A DNA stretch of 18,340 nucleotides from positions 1 through 18,340 of the forward strand of contig JADKGF010000016.1 in the NCBI GenBank assembly GCA_016717105.1, read 5' to 3'. This stretch comes from Saprospiraceae bacterium. GTDB taxonomy: Bacteria > Bacteroidota > Bacteroidia > Chitinophagales > Saprospiraceae. A program made the translations under genes and the position numbers. Shown piece by piece: positions 8,182 through 16,399 of the stretch. The number at the start of each line of letters is the position of its first letter. Position 1 is the stretch's first letter. The notes under the pieces were generated by a model. The model was given only the letters and a program-made list of their open reading frames with translations, ran no database searches and was not told the DNA's origin.

Positions 8182-9021
8182 TTATTTTTCCGCACCAACG
8201 ATTCTATCCTTCCCTTGCAAATCCTGAAGGAGAATAATATTTTTCAAACCCTTGTCCATAAAAAGTTTGCTAACTTCCTTGCCATATTTTTCATTGATTT
8301 CTACTAGCAGCTTGCAGTCAGAATCTTGGAATAAAATTACAAAATCTGCTATAGCATCGTAAAACTCTAATGGAGAATTTTGCACAAATAAAGCCAGTTC
8401 AGGTTCGTAATCCAAAACATTAGCGTGCATCTCAACCTTTTCGTCTCTGCTGATATAAGGTGGATTGCTTACGACTAGTCCCACTTTTGGTAATTGATGC
8501 CACAATTCCCGATCCAAGATATCATTATGTAGCCACTGTATTTGGACATCATGCAAGCCGGCATTTGACTTTGCAGTTTCCAATGCGCCTACACTGACAT
8601 CGAGACCATAAACTTCAGGAATTGCCGCCTTTTTTGCAATGGTAATCGGCAAGATCCCCGAACCAGTACCTATATCCATTACAGAAGATATATTATACTT
8701 TTTTATAATATCAATAGCCAGGTAAGCAAGCTCTTCCGTTTCAGGTCTGGGTATGAGTACACTTGGATTCACATTAAATTTCAAACCATAAAAATCCGCA
8801 ACACCACCAATATATTGCCAAGGCTCATTTTTTTGCAACCTTAGCGCTGTATTTTCAAGCACATCAACCTCTGATTGATTCAATAATTCATCAGAATGAA
8901 AGCTTTTAGAAAACAAATCTTCAATCAAGTATCTAGCTATGATCGAACTTTCTCGTGCATCATAATGTCCTTCCATTTTTACACAAAGAAAATCGTACGC
9001 TTGATTTGCTGTCATTTCCAT
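8182..9021 (-). CDS. prmC: Peptide chain release factor N5-glutamine methyltransferase
   Basis: PrmC methylates the glutamine of the GGQ motif in release factors RF1 and RF2, using S-adenosylmethionine, and so makes translation termination efficient. The 279-residue length is normal. The N-terminal helical domain (residues ~1-90) includes the typical NEPWQYIGG and ADFYGLKFNV segments. The SAM-binding motif I is DIGTGSGILPITIA (~117-130). The substrate-amide motif NPPYI is at ~186-190, and a RPETEEL motif lies before motif I, all as in the family. The start ATG overlaps the end of the upstream flippase-like gene by 10 bases, so the two are translated from one message. The frame is intact. Confidence 0.96.
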   Translation of the reverse strand: MEMTANQAYDFLCVKMEGHYDARESSIIARYLIEDLFSKSFHSDELLNQSEVDVLENTALRLQKNEPWQYIGGVADFYGLKFNVNPSVLIPRPETEELAYLAIDIIKKYNISSVMDIGTGSGILPITIAKKAAIPEVYGLDVSVGALETAKSNAGLHDVQIQWLHNDILDRELWHQLPKVGLVVSNPPYISRDEKVEMHANVLDYEPELALFVQNSPLEFYDAIADFVILFQDSDCKLLVEINEKYGKEVSKLFMDKGLKNIILLQDLQGKDRIVGAEK

Positions 9022-10334
9022 ATATATAAGGTGATAAAAAAAATGCCTATCAATGATAATGAATAAAAGACATAATACTTAAGGTCAATATAATCTGTAA
9101 GTGAAATGCCGAATTTCTGACGATTGTACATAACCAAAATGATTTTCTGAACAAAATATGCAACTACTGTCGCCAAAGCAAGACCAAAGATACCCCAAAT
9201 TTGCATCCACCAAAAACTCAAAAGGATATTTGCGACCACTTCTATCATTCCAGAAAGGATAATAATGCCAGTTTTATGATGTGCAAGACAAATAGACTGA
9301 GGTAATAAAACACGACTGATCAAAATAAGCAAATAAATATTGAAGATAAATGCTGAATCTAAATAGGCGGCTTCATAAACCAATGGAAATAGAATCGGCG
9401 ATATAATCATCAGCAATCCTGACACCGGAAATAACCAATGCATCAGCGATGTCACTTTCCGTTTCAACATTATAATACCTTGGCTGTCAGCCGATAAGCT
9501 TGGAATAATGGCCATAGACAAAGAACTCATCAATACCGCGGACAAAGGCATTTCTCTGGCTCCGTACCTGAAGACTGGGAAATAAGATTCGTCAAAATAA
9601 TATGTCACAAACCAGCCATCTATCATATCCATCATACTACCTAAGAATACTGTACCAATCAATGGCATAGCAAAAATTGCATAACGTCGCATCAAATCGA
9701 AAGATAAATCAAAAGCTGCTGAGCCTAAAACATCAAATACCAAATACCCAAATCTAAGACTATACGACAATAGTAAAGCGTATATGAAATATTCTATAGT
9801 AGGCATAAAAACAGCAACCATCAAGGTCAATACTAAACTGACTAGTTGGCTCCAATGCGTATAGGATAATAATGCCTTGATATCTTTTCTCAGGAAAAAA
9901 ATTGCATCAACCAATATTGGTGGTACTGATAATAGTAGGATTAATATTAAATAAAAATATAATGTGTAATCTGCATTTTGTGTAAAAATGGACATAACCG
10001 TCTGTGGAAACACACCAACAAACAAAGCGATCACAATACAAATACCACAAAGCAGCCAAAATATCTGAGTAGGAAGTCGATGTTGGTCATTCGGATCCAA
10101 CTTAGCATAAAATGCAAACAACGCATTGCGAAATCCTCCCGACCAAAATACAGTCAATGCACCAGCAATAAAGATTAAAATTTCGTAACGACCCAAGTCA
10201 TCAGCAGCCAGTGCACTCCTGACCATGATGATAGAAATCAAAAAACTAACAACATACCGGACAACTTGGGTATATTGGAAGGCAAAGACCGGATCTCGAA
10301 ATTTTTGTTTTAAAGCGCTAGTAATAACGGACAT
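9012..10334 (-). CDS. Flippase-like polytopic membrane protein (MATE/MVF/Wzx fold)
   Basis: A 440-residue membrane protein with about 12-14 hydrophobic segments spread over its length, the layout of the MOP superfamily (polysaccharide flippases, Wzx, MATE). Residues ~20-50 (VVRYVVSFLISIIMVRSALA, then DDLGRYEILIF) match the first two helices of the oligosaccharide-flippase family. A middle region with MDMIDGWFVTYYF and EMPLSAVLMSSLSMAIIP and a C-terminal half with IWGIFGLALATVVAYFVQKI fit the polysaccharide-biosynthesis C-terminal domain. It would move a lipid-linked sugar or a similar substrate across the inner membrane; the substrate is unknown. It is the first gene of a two-gene unit with prmC. 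A glycosyltransferase for lipid-linked sugars is divergently transcribed 245 bases away, which fits a role in envelope glycans. Confidence 0.8.
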   Translation of the reverse strand: MSVITSALKQKFRDPVFAFQYTQVVRYVVSFLISIIMVRSALAADDLGRYEILIFIAGALTVFWSGGFRNALFAFYAKLDPNDQHRLPTQIFWLLCGICIVIALFVGVFPQTVMSIFTQNADYTLYFYLILILLLSVPPILVDAIFFLRKDIKALLSYTHWSQLVSLVLTLMVAVFMPTIEYFIYALLLSYSLRFGYLVFDVLGSAAFDLSFDLMRRYAIFAMPLIGTVFLGSMMDMIDGWFVTYYFDESYFPVFRYGAREMPLSAVLMSSLSMAIIPSLSADSQGIIMLKRKVTSLMHWLFPVSGLLMIISPILFPLVYEAAYLDSAFIFNIYLLILISRVLLPQSICLAHHKTGIIILSGMIEVVANILLSFWWMQIWGIFGLALATVVAYFVQKIILVMYNRQKFGISLTDYIDLKYYVFYSLSLIGIFFITLYIWK

Positions 10335-10546
10335 TTTAATAGTAAAAAAATATCAGCGCACAAGTTAATTATTTCCTCAATGAATTATCAAAAAAGTCGT
10401 AAATGAACTAAGTACTAGCCAAATATGTTCCAAGTTTTGAACCAATCAAAAAAAAAATATTGTGGTAATTCATTCTAAGGTTTTGTCGTGGGAGAATTAT
10501 TTTTAATATTTGCATCAGATTTTAATCTAAGACACTTTATTATTTT

Positions 10547-10554
10547 TACTTTCG
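10547..10554 (+). promoter_or_regulatory. Candidate -7 element for the glycosyltransferase gene
   Basis: TACTTTCG resembles the Bacteroidota -7 element TAnnTTTG with one change. It lies 25 bases before the TTG start at 10580. No -33 box is visible at the usual spacing. Confidence 0.35.
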
Positions 10555-10579
10555 TTATATATTTACTAAAACGTATAAA

Positions 10580-11302
10580 TTGGAATCCTGCCTAGTTATC
10601 ATACCTACTTATAACGAAATTGAAAATATTCATTCGGTTATCGATGCTGTATTGGCTCAAGGACCACAATTTTCTGTTCTTATCGTTGATGATAATTCGC
10701 CAGATGGAACTGGAGAAGTAGTAAATATTCTCAAGCAAAAAGAATCACGTATCCATCTTCTCCAACGCGCGGGCAAACTAGGTCTCGGCACAGCTTATAT
10801 TGCGGGATTTCGATATGGGCTTTCGCATGGATTCGATTATATTTTCGAAATGGACGCAGATTTCAGCCACAATCCCAAGGATTTGCCTAGATTGCTCGAA
10901 GCTTGTGTACAAGGTGCAGATATGTCGATCGGCAGTAGATATGTAAAAGGTGGTAATATCAAAAACTGGTCAAAAGACAGACTCTTTCTCTCATACGGTG
11001 CATCACTTTATGTAAAAACCATCACATCACTACCTGTTCAGGATCCGACAGCAGGATTTATTTGCTACCATAGACGCGTACTCGAAGCCCTGGATTTGGA
11101 TAAGATAAAATTTGTAGGTTATACATTCCAGATTGAGATGAAATATTATGCGTTTATCAAGGGCTTCAAGCTGGCAGAAGTACCGATCACGTTTGTAGAT
11201 AGAGAAAAAGGCAATTCGAAAATGCATGCCAATATAGTTTCTGAGGCTATCAAAGGTGTACTGAAGATGCGTTGGCGACGGATGAATGGATATTATGCCT
11301 GA
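10580..11302 (+). CDS. Polyprenol-phosphate mannosyltransferase-like family 2 glycosyltransferase
   Basis: A 240-residue soluble GT-A glycosyltransferase of the dolichol-phosphate mannose synthase (DPM1) type, which transfers a sugar from GDP- or UDP-sugar to polyprenyl phosphate at the inner membrane. Motifs in order: VIIPTYNEIENI (residues 6-17, nucleotide binding), VDDNSPDGTGE (36-46), KLGLGTAYIAGFRYG (66-80), EMDADFSHNP (catalytic DAD, ~90-99), GSRYVKGG (~117-124) and DPTAGF (~155-160). The C-terminal EVPITFVDREKGNSKM segment is characteristic of DPM1-like enzymes. There are no C-terminal membrane segments, so it is the short form. The start is a TTG because no ATG lies upstream in frame and the conserved SLVIIPTYNE-like sequence begins at residue 3. 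The sugar used is not known. Confidence 0.93.
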   Translation: MESCLVIIPTYNEIENIHSVIDAVLAQGPQFSVLIVDDNSPDGTGEVVNILKQKESRIHLLQRAGKLGLGTAYIAGFRYGLSHGFDYIFEMDADFSHNPKDLPRLLEACVQGADMSIGSRYVKGGNIKNWSKDRLFLSYGASLYVKTITSLPVQDPTAGFICYHRRVLEALDLDKIKFVGYTFQIEMKYYAFIKGFKLAEVPITFVDREKGNSKMHANIVSEAIKGVLKMRWRRMNGYYA

Positions 11303-11333
11303 GATGGCTTCATAGTATCCAAGTCAAAAAAAT

Positions 11334-11362
11334 AAAAAAATCAGTTCCCAACTGACTTTCAC
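11334..11362 (-). terminator. Weak minus-strand terminator-like hairpin
   Basis: Read on the minus strand, TCAGTT/AACTGA with a three-base loop is followed by two long T runs. The stem has only six base pairs and no minus-strand gene is known to end here, so it may be chance or a weak bidirectional stop after the glycosyltransferase. Confidence 0.25.
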
Positions 11363-11469
11363 GATACAAAAAACACTATAAAAATCTAACATCCAACCAA
11401 ATACATATTACAACTATAAATATGTTATTTCATTGATATTTTGTATTTTTTTTCTCTTAGATGTGCATC

Positions 11470-11477
11470 TATCTTTG
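11470..11477 (+). promoter_or_regulatory. Candidate -7 element of the 11484-11781 transcript
   Basis: TATCTTTG is a perfect TAnnTTTG. It would start a transcript near 11484 that ends at the strong terminator near 11781. A TTTTG about 26 bases upstream could be a -33 box at somewhat long spacing. Confidence 0.45.
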
Positions 11478-11483
11478 TATTGT

Positions 11484-11781
11484 AAATCGATGGTAGGAAT
11501 AGAAACATTGATTTTGCCGATTAAAGAATCGGGTCCGATAATTCGGAAATGTTCATGGGATTAAAAACAAAAAGGAGATTGGGTTGATATAGATGTTCAT
11601 GGGTAAAAAAATACATATCAACCCACATTTCTTTTCCCATATAGGAAGAAGTTTTGGTTTTAAAGTACAATAAATTAGTAAAAAAAGATTGAGTGACAGA
11701 AGTGAGATCTCTGTTATTTAGGTTTTAAAAGTTCATGGGTTATAATCTGAAATGGTCGTTGGGGGACGACCATTTTTTTTT
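11484..11781 (+). ncRNA. Candidate structured RNA with three GTTCATGGG motifs
   Basis: About 300 bases bounded by a good -7 element and a strong terminator, with no long ORF. Structure seen: hairpin CCGATT-aaag-AATCGG (11517-11532), hairpin CCGA-taat-TCGG (11535-11546), and an 11-bp perfect stem TGGGTTGATAT (11580-11590) / ATATCAACCCA (11615-11625). The nonamer GTTCATGGG occurs three times: 11551-11559, 11595-11603 (in the loop of the 11-bp stem) and 11731-11739. Repeated identical motifs outside stems are typical of regulatory RNAs that capture a protein or an mRNA. An alternative is that the motif is the shared start (ATGTTCATGGG, Met-Phe-Met-Gly) of tiny ORFs. I do not recognise a known RNA family. 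Confidence 0.4.
11750..11781 (+). terminator. Strong rho-independent terminator
   Basis: Perfect 10-bp stem AAATGGTCGT / ACGACCATTT with a six-base loop (TGGGGG) and a T9 run at 11773-11781. It lies 448 bases after the glycosyltransferase stop, too far to be its natural end. This supports a separate transcript in the gap. Confidence 0.88.
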
Positions 11782-12000
11782 GCCGTTTATACATATTAAA
11801 TTTTTATTATATATGTAAAATAAAAATTTATATAAGTTAGAAACTGGTTTGAAGTTAAAAAATACACAAATCATACTATATCTGAAATTTTATAACTAAA
11901 TCATATTCTGTAGAAATCCAGATTATTATGATAGAATCAAAAATATTTATTTTAATACATTAATTTTACCATCATTTAGATAATTTATGTTTCACACTAC
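11782..12000. other. Very AT-rich intergenic stretch
   Basis: Between the terminator and the first 38-bp repeat. No gene, RNA or clear promoter is seen. The sequence is mostly A and T with short homopolymers. It must contain the promoter of the surface-protein gene if that gene is expressed. Confidence 0.4.
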
Positions 12001-12038
12001 AAAATTCATAAAGATCAAGTAATGCAGTTCTTGCAAAA
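12001..12038 (+). repeat. 38-bp direct repeat, left copy
   Basis: Identical to 13459-13496 over 38 bases, 1458 bases apart. It encodes the last residues of a surface protein (KFIKIK and stop TAA) overlapping, as TAATG, the start of the next gene (MQFLQK). Here it carries the real start of the 12022 gene, while the gene that should end here is missing. Confidence 0.95.
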
Positions 12039-13480
12039 GTCATTTTTGATAATCATCTTGGCTACTGGGAGAAGGTCTCTCCCAGTGGCGAGGCGACACA
12101 CTGTGATGGGCTACTGGGTGGTGATCTCGCCAAGATCCTGTACTCCAGTTTGGGGCAGACAGTGTGTCTATATCTTATCAAAGACTAGCCATAGGCTTTA
12201 CTGTAGCATCTGCCAATATGTCTAATAAAGATGGCAAGCTTTTATTCTATTTCAATGGCTGTGACCTGGCCAATGCCCAGCACGAGATTGTAGAAAATGG
12301 TACAGGCTTCAATCCTGGCCAAATAGCTACAAAAACTGCCACGGAAATAATGGATATACCGCAAGGATACCAATCCTCGATGATCCTCACTAGATACTAT
12401 AGACAAGAGAGTTTGTGGTCCCACAATACAATAGAGTTTATGCTGACAATGATCAATATACCACTATGGCATCCCCCGATATTCTATCGTGGATATGCAT
12501 GCCAATAATGGAAGAGGTAAGGTAACCGTTAAAAATCAAATCTACCTAGAAGATACAATATTGTTAAATGGGAGTTTGACACGTCACGTCAAACAATCTT
12601 GTTGGTGGGTTTTAATTCCTGACAATAATGGAACAAATAACTACTATAAAGTGCTCCTTCATGATGGTAAACTAATACCAAAAGGAAATCAAGAAATCGG
12701 AAAGATCGGCAAGTTAAAAAGTAATGGCCATTCAGGGTTTAACCTAGATGGTACAAAATATCTTTCATATTCCGCATTTGATGGATTATCATTAATGGAT
12801 TTTGACCGAGAGAGTGGTAATTTATCTGTTCAGACCTTTCCTCTACATGAGTCTATATTTAATGGTGCACAATTCTCTCCCCAGGCCCGTTTGTATATTA
12901 GCAACGGACCAACCAGTACAGGAGGGGCGGATGGGTTGGTCGCCGATACTATAGCTATCTGGGATGGTAAGACCGCTACCTGGGGCCAGCCAGCTTACTT
13001 CGGTTATATGCAGACAGGGCAAGATTGCCGTATCTATATGACTACTGGATATTGTGTACCTTTCATTCATGTGATCATGGAGCCCGATCTGAGGCAGTTG
13101 CGATGTCCGCCTGCAGAGCTAAATGTACCTACGTGCAATCTCCCATATTTCCCCAATTATCGCTTGGGTCAGGTGCACCTTATTGCAATCGGGATATCAA
13201 AGTGATCAGTCAGTACAAAGATATATTTTACAATGATGATAAAGAAAGTCTAACAGTCTATCCAAATCCGAGCAACGACCAGATAACCATTTATGGAGCC
13301 GATTTACACACCATTCAAGTTTATAGCCTAGATGGAAGACAATTGATTACATCAGAAGCCCACGGTGCCAGCGAGCATATCATGAATATTAGTACATTGC
13401 AAGATGGATTATATTTCATAAGATCGACAAATGGAAAAGGAATTTTATCAAAACCTATAAAATTCATAAAGATCAAGTAA
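12022..13480 (+). pseudogene. T9SS-sorted surface protein, frameshifted
   Basis: A large exported protein typical of Saprospiraceae-like Bacteroidota, broken into several frames. It begins with a signal peptide (MQFLQKSFLIIILATG). The body has short motifs seen in WD40-like surface proteins of this group: KDGKLLFYFNGC, NNGRGKVTVKNQ, GTKYLSYSAFDGLSLMDFDR, FGYMQTGQDCRIY and PYFPNYRLG. It ends with a type IX secretion C-terminal sorting domain: LTVYPNPSNDQITIYG, VYSLDGRQL, DGLYFIRS and a basic tail, stop at 13478-13480. Frame changes occur in 12070-12150, near 12400, near 12480 and between 13060 and 13180. Repair would give about 486 codons. T9SS would export it and cleave the sorting domain, leaving it surface-anchored or secreted. 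Ligand and role are unknown. Confidence 0.8.
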
Positions 13481-13496
13481 TGCAGTTCTTGCAAAA
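13459..13496 (+). repeat. 38-bp direct repeat, right copy
   Basis: Identical to 12001-12038. The first part is the real end of the surface-protein gene. The rest would be the start of another copy, but the frame stops after MQFLQKII, so that next gene is a stub. Confidence 0.95.
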
Positions 13497-13565
13497 AATC
13501 ATTTAATATGGCAACGATTGGGACGAAACAGATAATGGTGGTAAAGTGAGTCTTCTATCTAACAA

Positions 13566-14339
13566 TCAACCTTTATTACCTTTTGCTTCTTCCCACAGTC
13601 GATCCATCTCATCTAAAGTCATTTCTGAAAGTGGTTTAGTAGAGTTGGCTTCGATATATTCGAATCTCGACTTAAATTTTCTGTTGCAACGTTCCAATGC
13701 GCCGTCTGGATTGATACCTACGTATCGTGCATAATTTACCAACGAAAACATAATATCTCCGAATTCATCTTCTATATGATCTACATTGCCTGTAATGGCT
13801 ACAGATAGAAATTCGCCGATTTCTTCTTCCACCTTGGCCCAGACATCTTCTTTATTTTGCCATCCGAAGCCTACTTGAGCAGTTTTTTCTTGCATTCGGT
13901 AAGCTTTGACGAGAGATGGTAAGCTATTGGGTACACCCGAAAGTACAGATTTTTTGCCTTCTGAGAGTTTGATTTGTTCCCAGTTTTTTTTGACATCGGC
14001 TTCGTTTTCTACCTTGACATCGCCATAGATATGTGGATGCCTTTTGACCAGCTTGTCGCAAATACCATGTAATACCGATGCCACATCAAAATCGTCTGTC
14101 TCCTCTCCTATTCTCGCATAGAAAACCATGTGCAGCATAAGATCGCCTATCTCCTCGCTGATGTCCTTCATGTTTTTGTCCATGATGGCATCAGAAAGCT
14201 CATACGTCTCCTCGATCGTCAACATACGCAGCGTCTCAATAGTCTGTTTCATATCCCAAGGACACTTGGTCCTGAGATCATCCATGATATCTAGCAGTCG
14301 CCCGAACGCTTCCAACTTTTTTTCTCTGCTTGCAGCCAC
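13566..14339 (-). CDS. mazG: Nucleoside triphosphate pyrophosphohydrolase MazG
   Basis: MazG hydrolyses NTPs and dNTPs to monophosphates and pyrophosphate, removing abnormal nucleotides. It can also lower the ppGpp response. The 257-residue length is normal for the two-domain form. The N-terminal MazG domain has CPWDMKQT (residues 26-33), LTIEETYELSDAI (~41-53) and EEIGDLMLHMVFYA (~62-75), which hold the metal-binding ExxE and ExxD pattern. The second domain repeats this pattern: EEEIGEFLSVA (~172-182) and EDEFGDIMFSLVNYAR (~190-205). The C-terminal RCNRKFKSRFEYIE segment is standard. It starts 12 bases after the stop of the upstream metallopeptidase gene, so the two likely share a message. 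The frame is intact. Confidence 0.96.
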   Translation of the reverse strand: MAASREKKLEAFGRLLDIMDDLRTKCPWDMKQTIETLRMLTIEETYELSDAIMDKNMKDISEEIGDLMLHMVFYARIGEETDDFDVASVLHGICDKLVKRHPHIYGDVKVENEADVKKNWEQIKLSEGKKSVLSGVPNSLPSLVKAYRMQEKTAQVGFGWQNKEDVWAKVEEEIGEFLSVAITGNVDHIEDEFGDIMFSLVNYARYVGINPDGALERCNRKFKSRFEYIEANSTKPLSEMTLDEMDRLWEEAKGNKG

Positions 14340-14351
14340 AATTTTATTGTT

Positions 14352-15386
14352 TTATAAGGTACTCAATCTTTCGATCACTTGATCTATCAGGGCTTTTCCC
14401 TCTTTAGAAAACTTAGAATAATCTCCTGTAGTATATGCCTGCAATGCCAACATAAAATTATCAGCCATGATCTCATCAGGATGTATAATATATTGGGTAT
14501 TGTCTTTAATTTTGGTAAAAAATGACGGTGTTTGTTCCATCGGGATTAAGGTCTTACCATCAGGTGTAGATGTTGCCATATAGTGGTCGCCGCGATCTGA
14601 AAGGCTATAAAGATCAAAATGCAAGTAATCGAAAAACATCGGTGCTTCTGGCCTAAATGTCCCGAACTTACTATTGATCAATGGGATTGCTTTTTTTGTA
14701 TCACCTTGGTATTCAAGTTCAATTACATATTGATAACTCACACCATCTGGATTTGTCAGCAACGATTTTTCCAAAACTGGATTAAGCTTGACAGGTTTTT
14801 CTGCTTTTGAAAATCCAATAAGTTTGTACAAATCATTTTTCAAAACTGGATTTGAACGAGATATGACATGAAACAATTCGTGAATCATAACAGGAATTTG
14901 TACATCTGCATTTGGGTACTCAAATATATTTTCTGGAATCAAAATATTATTGCCTCGCGTATAATAAACGTCATTGCCGTAATGCCCATTTTTGATTTTT
15001 ATCAGCTTTAAATTGCCAGGATATAGTCTTGGGCTAATGGTATCACAAAGTTTTTTAACAGCCTTGAAGATGGAAAACATCATTTTTTTCTCTTCAGTTT
15101 TCCAATCACTAACCTGCGTCTTATAAAAGGTTTGAATAGTTCGATGGCTGCATCTCTATTTTCTGGGCCTTGGGGATTTTTCATCAAAATATTAATCTCA
15201 ACTGCTGATAGCTGATCGTAAAATCCATCAACATCGTCTGCTATAATAGCTTGAGAAGCTGCAAGACTATCTACAAATGACACGATCCCAGGCTTGTTTC
15301 CGCTTGGAGCTTCAACCACCTTTTTATTTGAATTACAACTTAATAGTGCAACCAAACAAATTATATAAATTTTTTAATATATACAT
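14352..15386 (-). pseudogene. Putative lipoprotein zinc metallopeptidase (HExxH), two frameshifts
   Basis: Read as one gene, this encodes a ~335-residue lipoprotein with a zinc-protease motif. The 14352-15083 frame has IHELFHVIS (HExxH, residues ~68-76 of that frame) and a later PDEIMADNF whose glutamate fits a third zinc ligand. The upstream frame (15080-15355) carries a lipobox, VALLSC, followed by a polar stretch. The two join if one base is added near 15115, giving RRRVSDWKTEEKKMMFSIF. A second repair, removing one A from the A6 run at 15371-15376, restores an ATG start at 15384-15386 and a full lipoprotein signal (MYILKIYIICLVALLSC). Both breaks look like homopolymer-type indels. Without repair the 243-residue protein alone would lack export. 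Family name unknown; the peptidase call rests on the motif. It lies upstream of mazG. Confidence 0.65.
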
Positions 15387-15737
15387 TTATTATTTAATTT
15401 CAATTAATAAAACCTTTGAAATATTCAACGCAAATATAGTACTTTACATTCAATGAAAGATGAAAAGGAATGGAATGTCATAAAACATCACATTTTTCAA
15501 GTTCAACAAGAAAAACCATAATCTTTAAAAATATAGATAACTTAGTCCAATCGCTTTTAGATATTATGCTGATACTTCTTTAGTTTGTGGTGAAGAAGAA
15601 ACACAGTGCTATCATTTTTGTGAATTAATCAGGAATGTCCCATTTTATTGTTACAATAGTTCCAATTTTAAAATATTCATTGATTTTTTTTGCAAGACTA
15701 GCAACTTGCAAAAATTTATCTTTATAAAAAACATTCT
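15387..15737. other. Intergenic region before the AbiE module
   Basis: No gene is recognised. It contains a 10-bp perfect inverted repeat, TTTTTGCAAG (15687-15696) / CTTGCAAAAA (15705-15714), with an 8-base loop. The U and A runs are on the wrong sides for an intrinsic terminator. No tRNA or att-like sequence is seen. Confidence 0.45.
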
Positions 15738-15772
15738 AATTTGTCACAGATATATACTAAATTTGTGACAGA
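15738..15772 (+). promoter_or_regulatory. Promoter and candidate operator of the AbiE module
   Basis: Two half-sites, TGTCACA (15742-15748) and TGTGACA (15764-15770), are exact reverse complements. They also form a 13-base direct repeat with one mismatch (ATTTGT-C/G-ACAGAT). Their centres are 22 bases apart, two helical turns, so a protein would sit on one face of the DNA. The second site overlaps a perfect -7 element TAAATTTG (15758-15765), so binding would block RNA polymerase. AbiEi antitoxins studied in streptococci bind inverted repeats in their own promoter and repress it, so this is the expected place for autoregulation. Confidence 0.65.
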
Positions 15773-15790
15773 TTTTAAAGAGTGTAATAA

Positions 15791-16399
15791 ATGCTTAGCA
15801 TTGAAAAACAAATAGAAAGATCAATCAAAAGCAAACCTAAAGGTTTATTGATTTTACCAAGCGATTATTTATCTTATGGCAATTCCACAGCTATTCGAAA
15901 AGCCTTAGATCGTTTAGAGGATAAGAAGGTAATTATTCGGATAGCTCAAGGCATATATGTCCGACCTAAAATCAGTAAATTAATTGGTCAATTGGTACCT
16001 TCAGCAGAAGAAGTAGCTGAAGCCATTGCAAAAAGAGACCACATAAGAACTCTTCCAACGGGCAATTATGCCTTAAACGCTTTGGGCCTAAGTACACAAG
16101 TACCTATGAATATTGTATTGCTCACAGATGGTTCGCCTCGAGTAATAAAAGTAGGTAATCGCAAGATAAAGTTTAAAACAACTACGCCAAAAAACTTGAT
16201 GGCCAAAGGCAAAATAAGCCGTTTAGTCATTCAGGCATTAAAGGACATTGGAAATGATAAAGTGACAGATGAAGAAGAGATGAAAATTTTAACCTTACTT
16301 GCAAAGGAAAATGAAAAAGATCTGAAGCACGATATAACTTTAGCCCCAGTATGGATTCAGAAAATAATGAAAAAAGCACTGATCGATGTCAAAAATTGA
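15791..16399 (+). CDS. AbiEi-like antitoxin (DUF6088 family), winged-helix regulator
   Basis: A 202-residue antitoxin of an AbiE-type (type IV) toxin-antitoxin and phage-abortive-infection module. The N-terminal ~70 residues form a DNA-binding winged helix (IRKALDRLEDKKVIIRIAQG, then IYVRPK), as in AbiEi proteins. The central part (LPTGNYALNALGLSTQVP, then VLLTDGSPRVIKVGNRKIKF) is characteristic of the DUF6088 family, and the C-terminal helical region should mediate neutralisation. The gene lies just after a clear candidate operator with a TAAATTTG -7 element. Its last 14 bases overlap the toxin gene, which couples their expression. In type IV systems the antitoxin does not bind the toxin tightly but counters its action. 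The frame is intact. Confidence 0.88.
   Translation: MLSIEKQIERSIKSKPKGLLILPSDYLSYGNSTAIRKALDRLEDKKVIIRIAQGIYVRPKISKLIGQLVPSAEEVAEAIAKRDHIRTLPTGNYALNALGLSTQVPMNIVLLTDGSPRVIKVGNRKIKFKTTTPKNLMAKGKISRLVIQALKDIGNDKVTDEEEMKILTLLAKENEKDLKHDITLAPVWIQKIMKKALIDVKN

Noticed and set aside
11721..11730. GGTTTTAAAA shared with the 6S-like RNA (6521-6530 region)
   Set aside because: Ten bases of mostly A and T are expected to recur by chance in such AT-rich sequence.
13530..13580. Terminator between the T9SS gene and mazG
   Set aside because: Only a partial GGTAAAG/CTTT-TACC match with a long loop and no T run.
15687..15714. 10-bp inverted repeat as a terminator
   Set aside because: The T run precedes and the A run follows the stem on both strands, the reverse of an intrinsic terminator.
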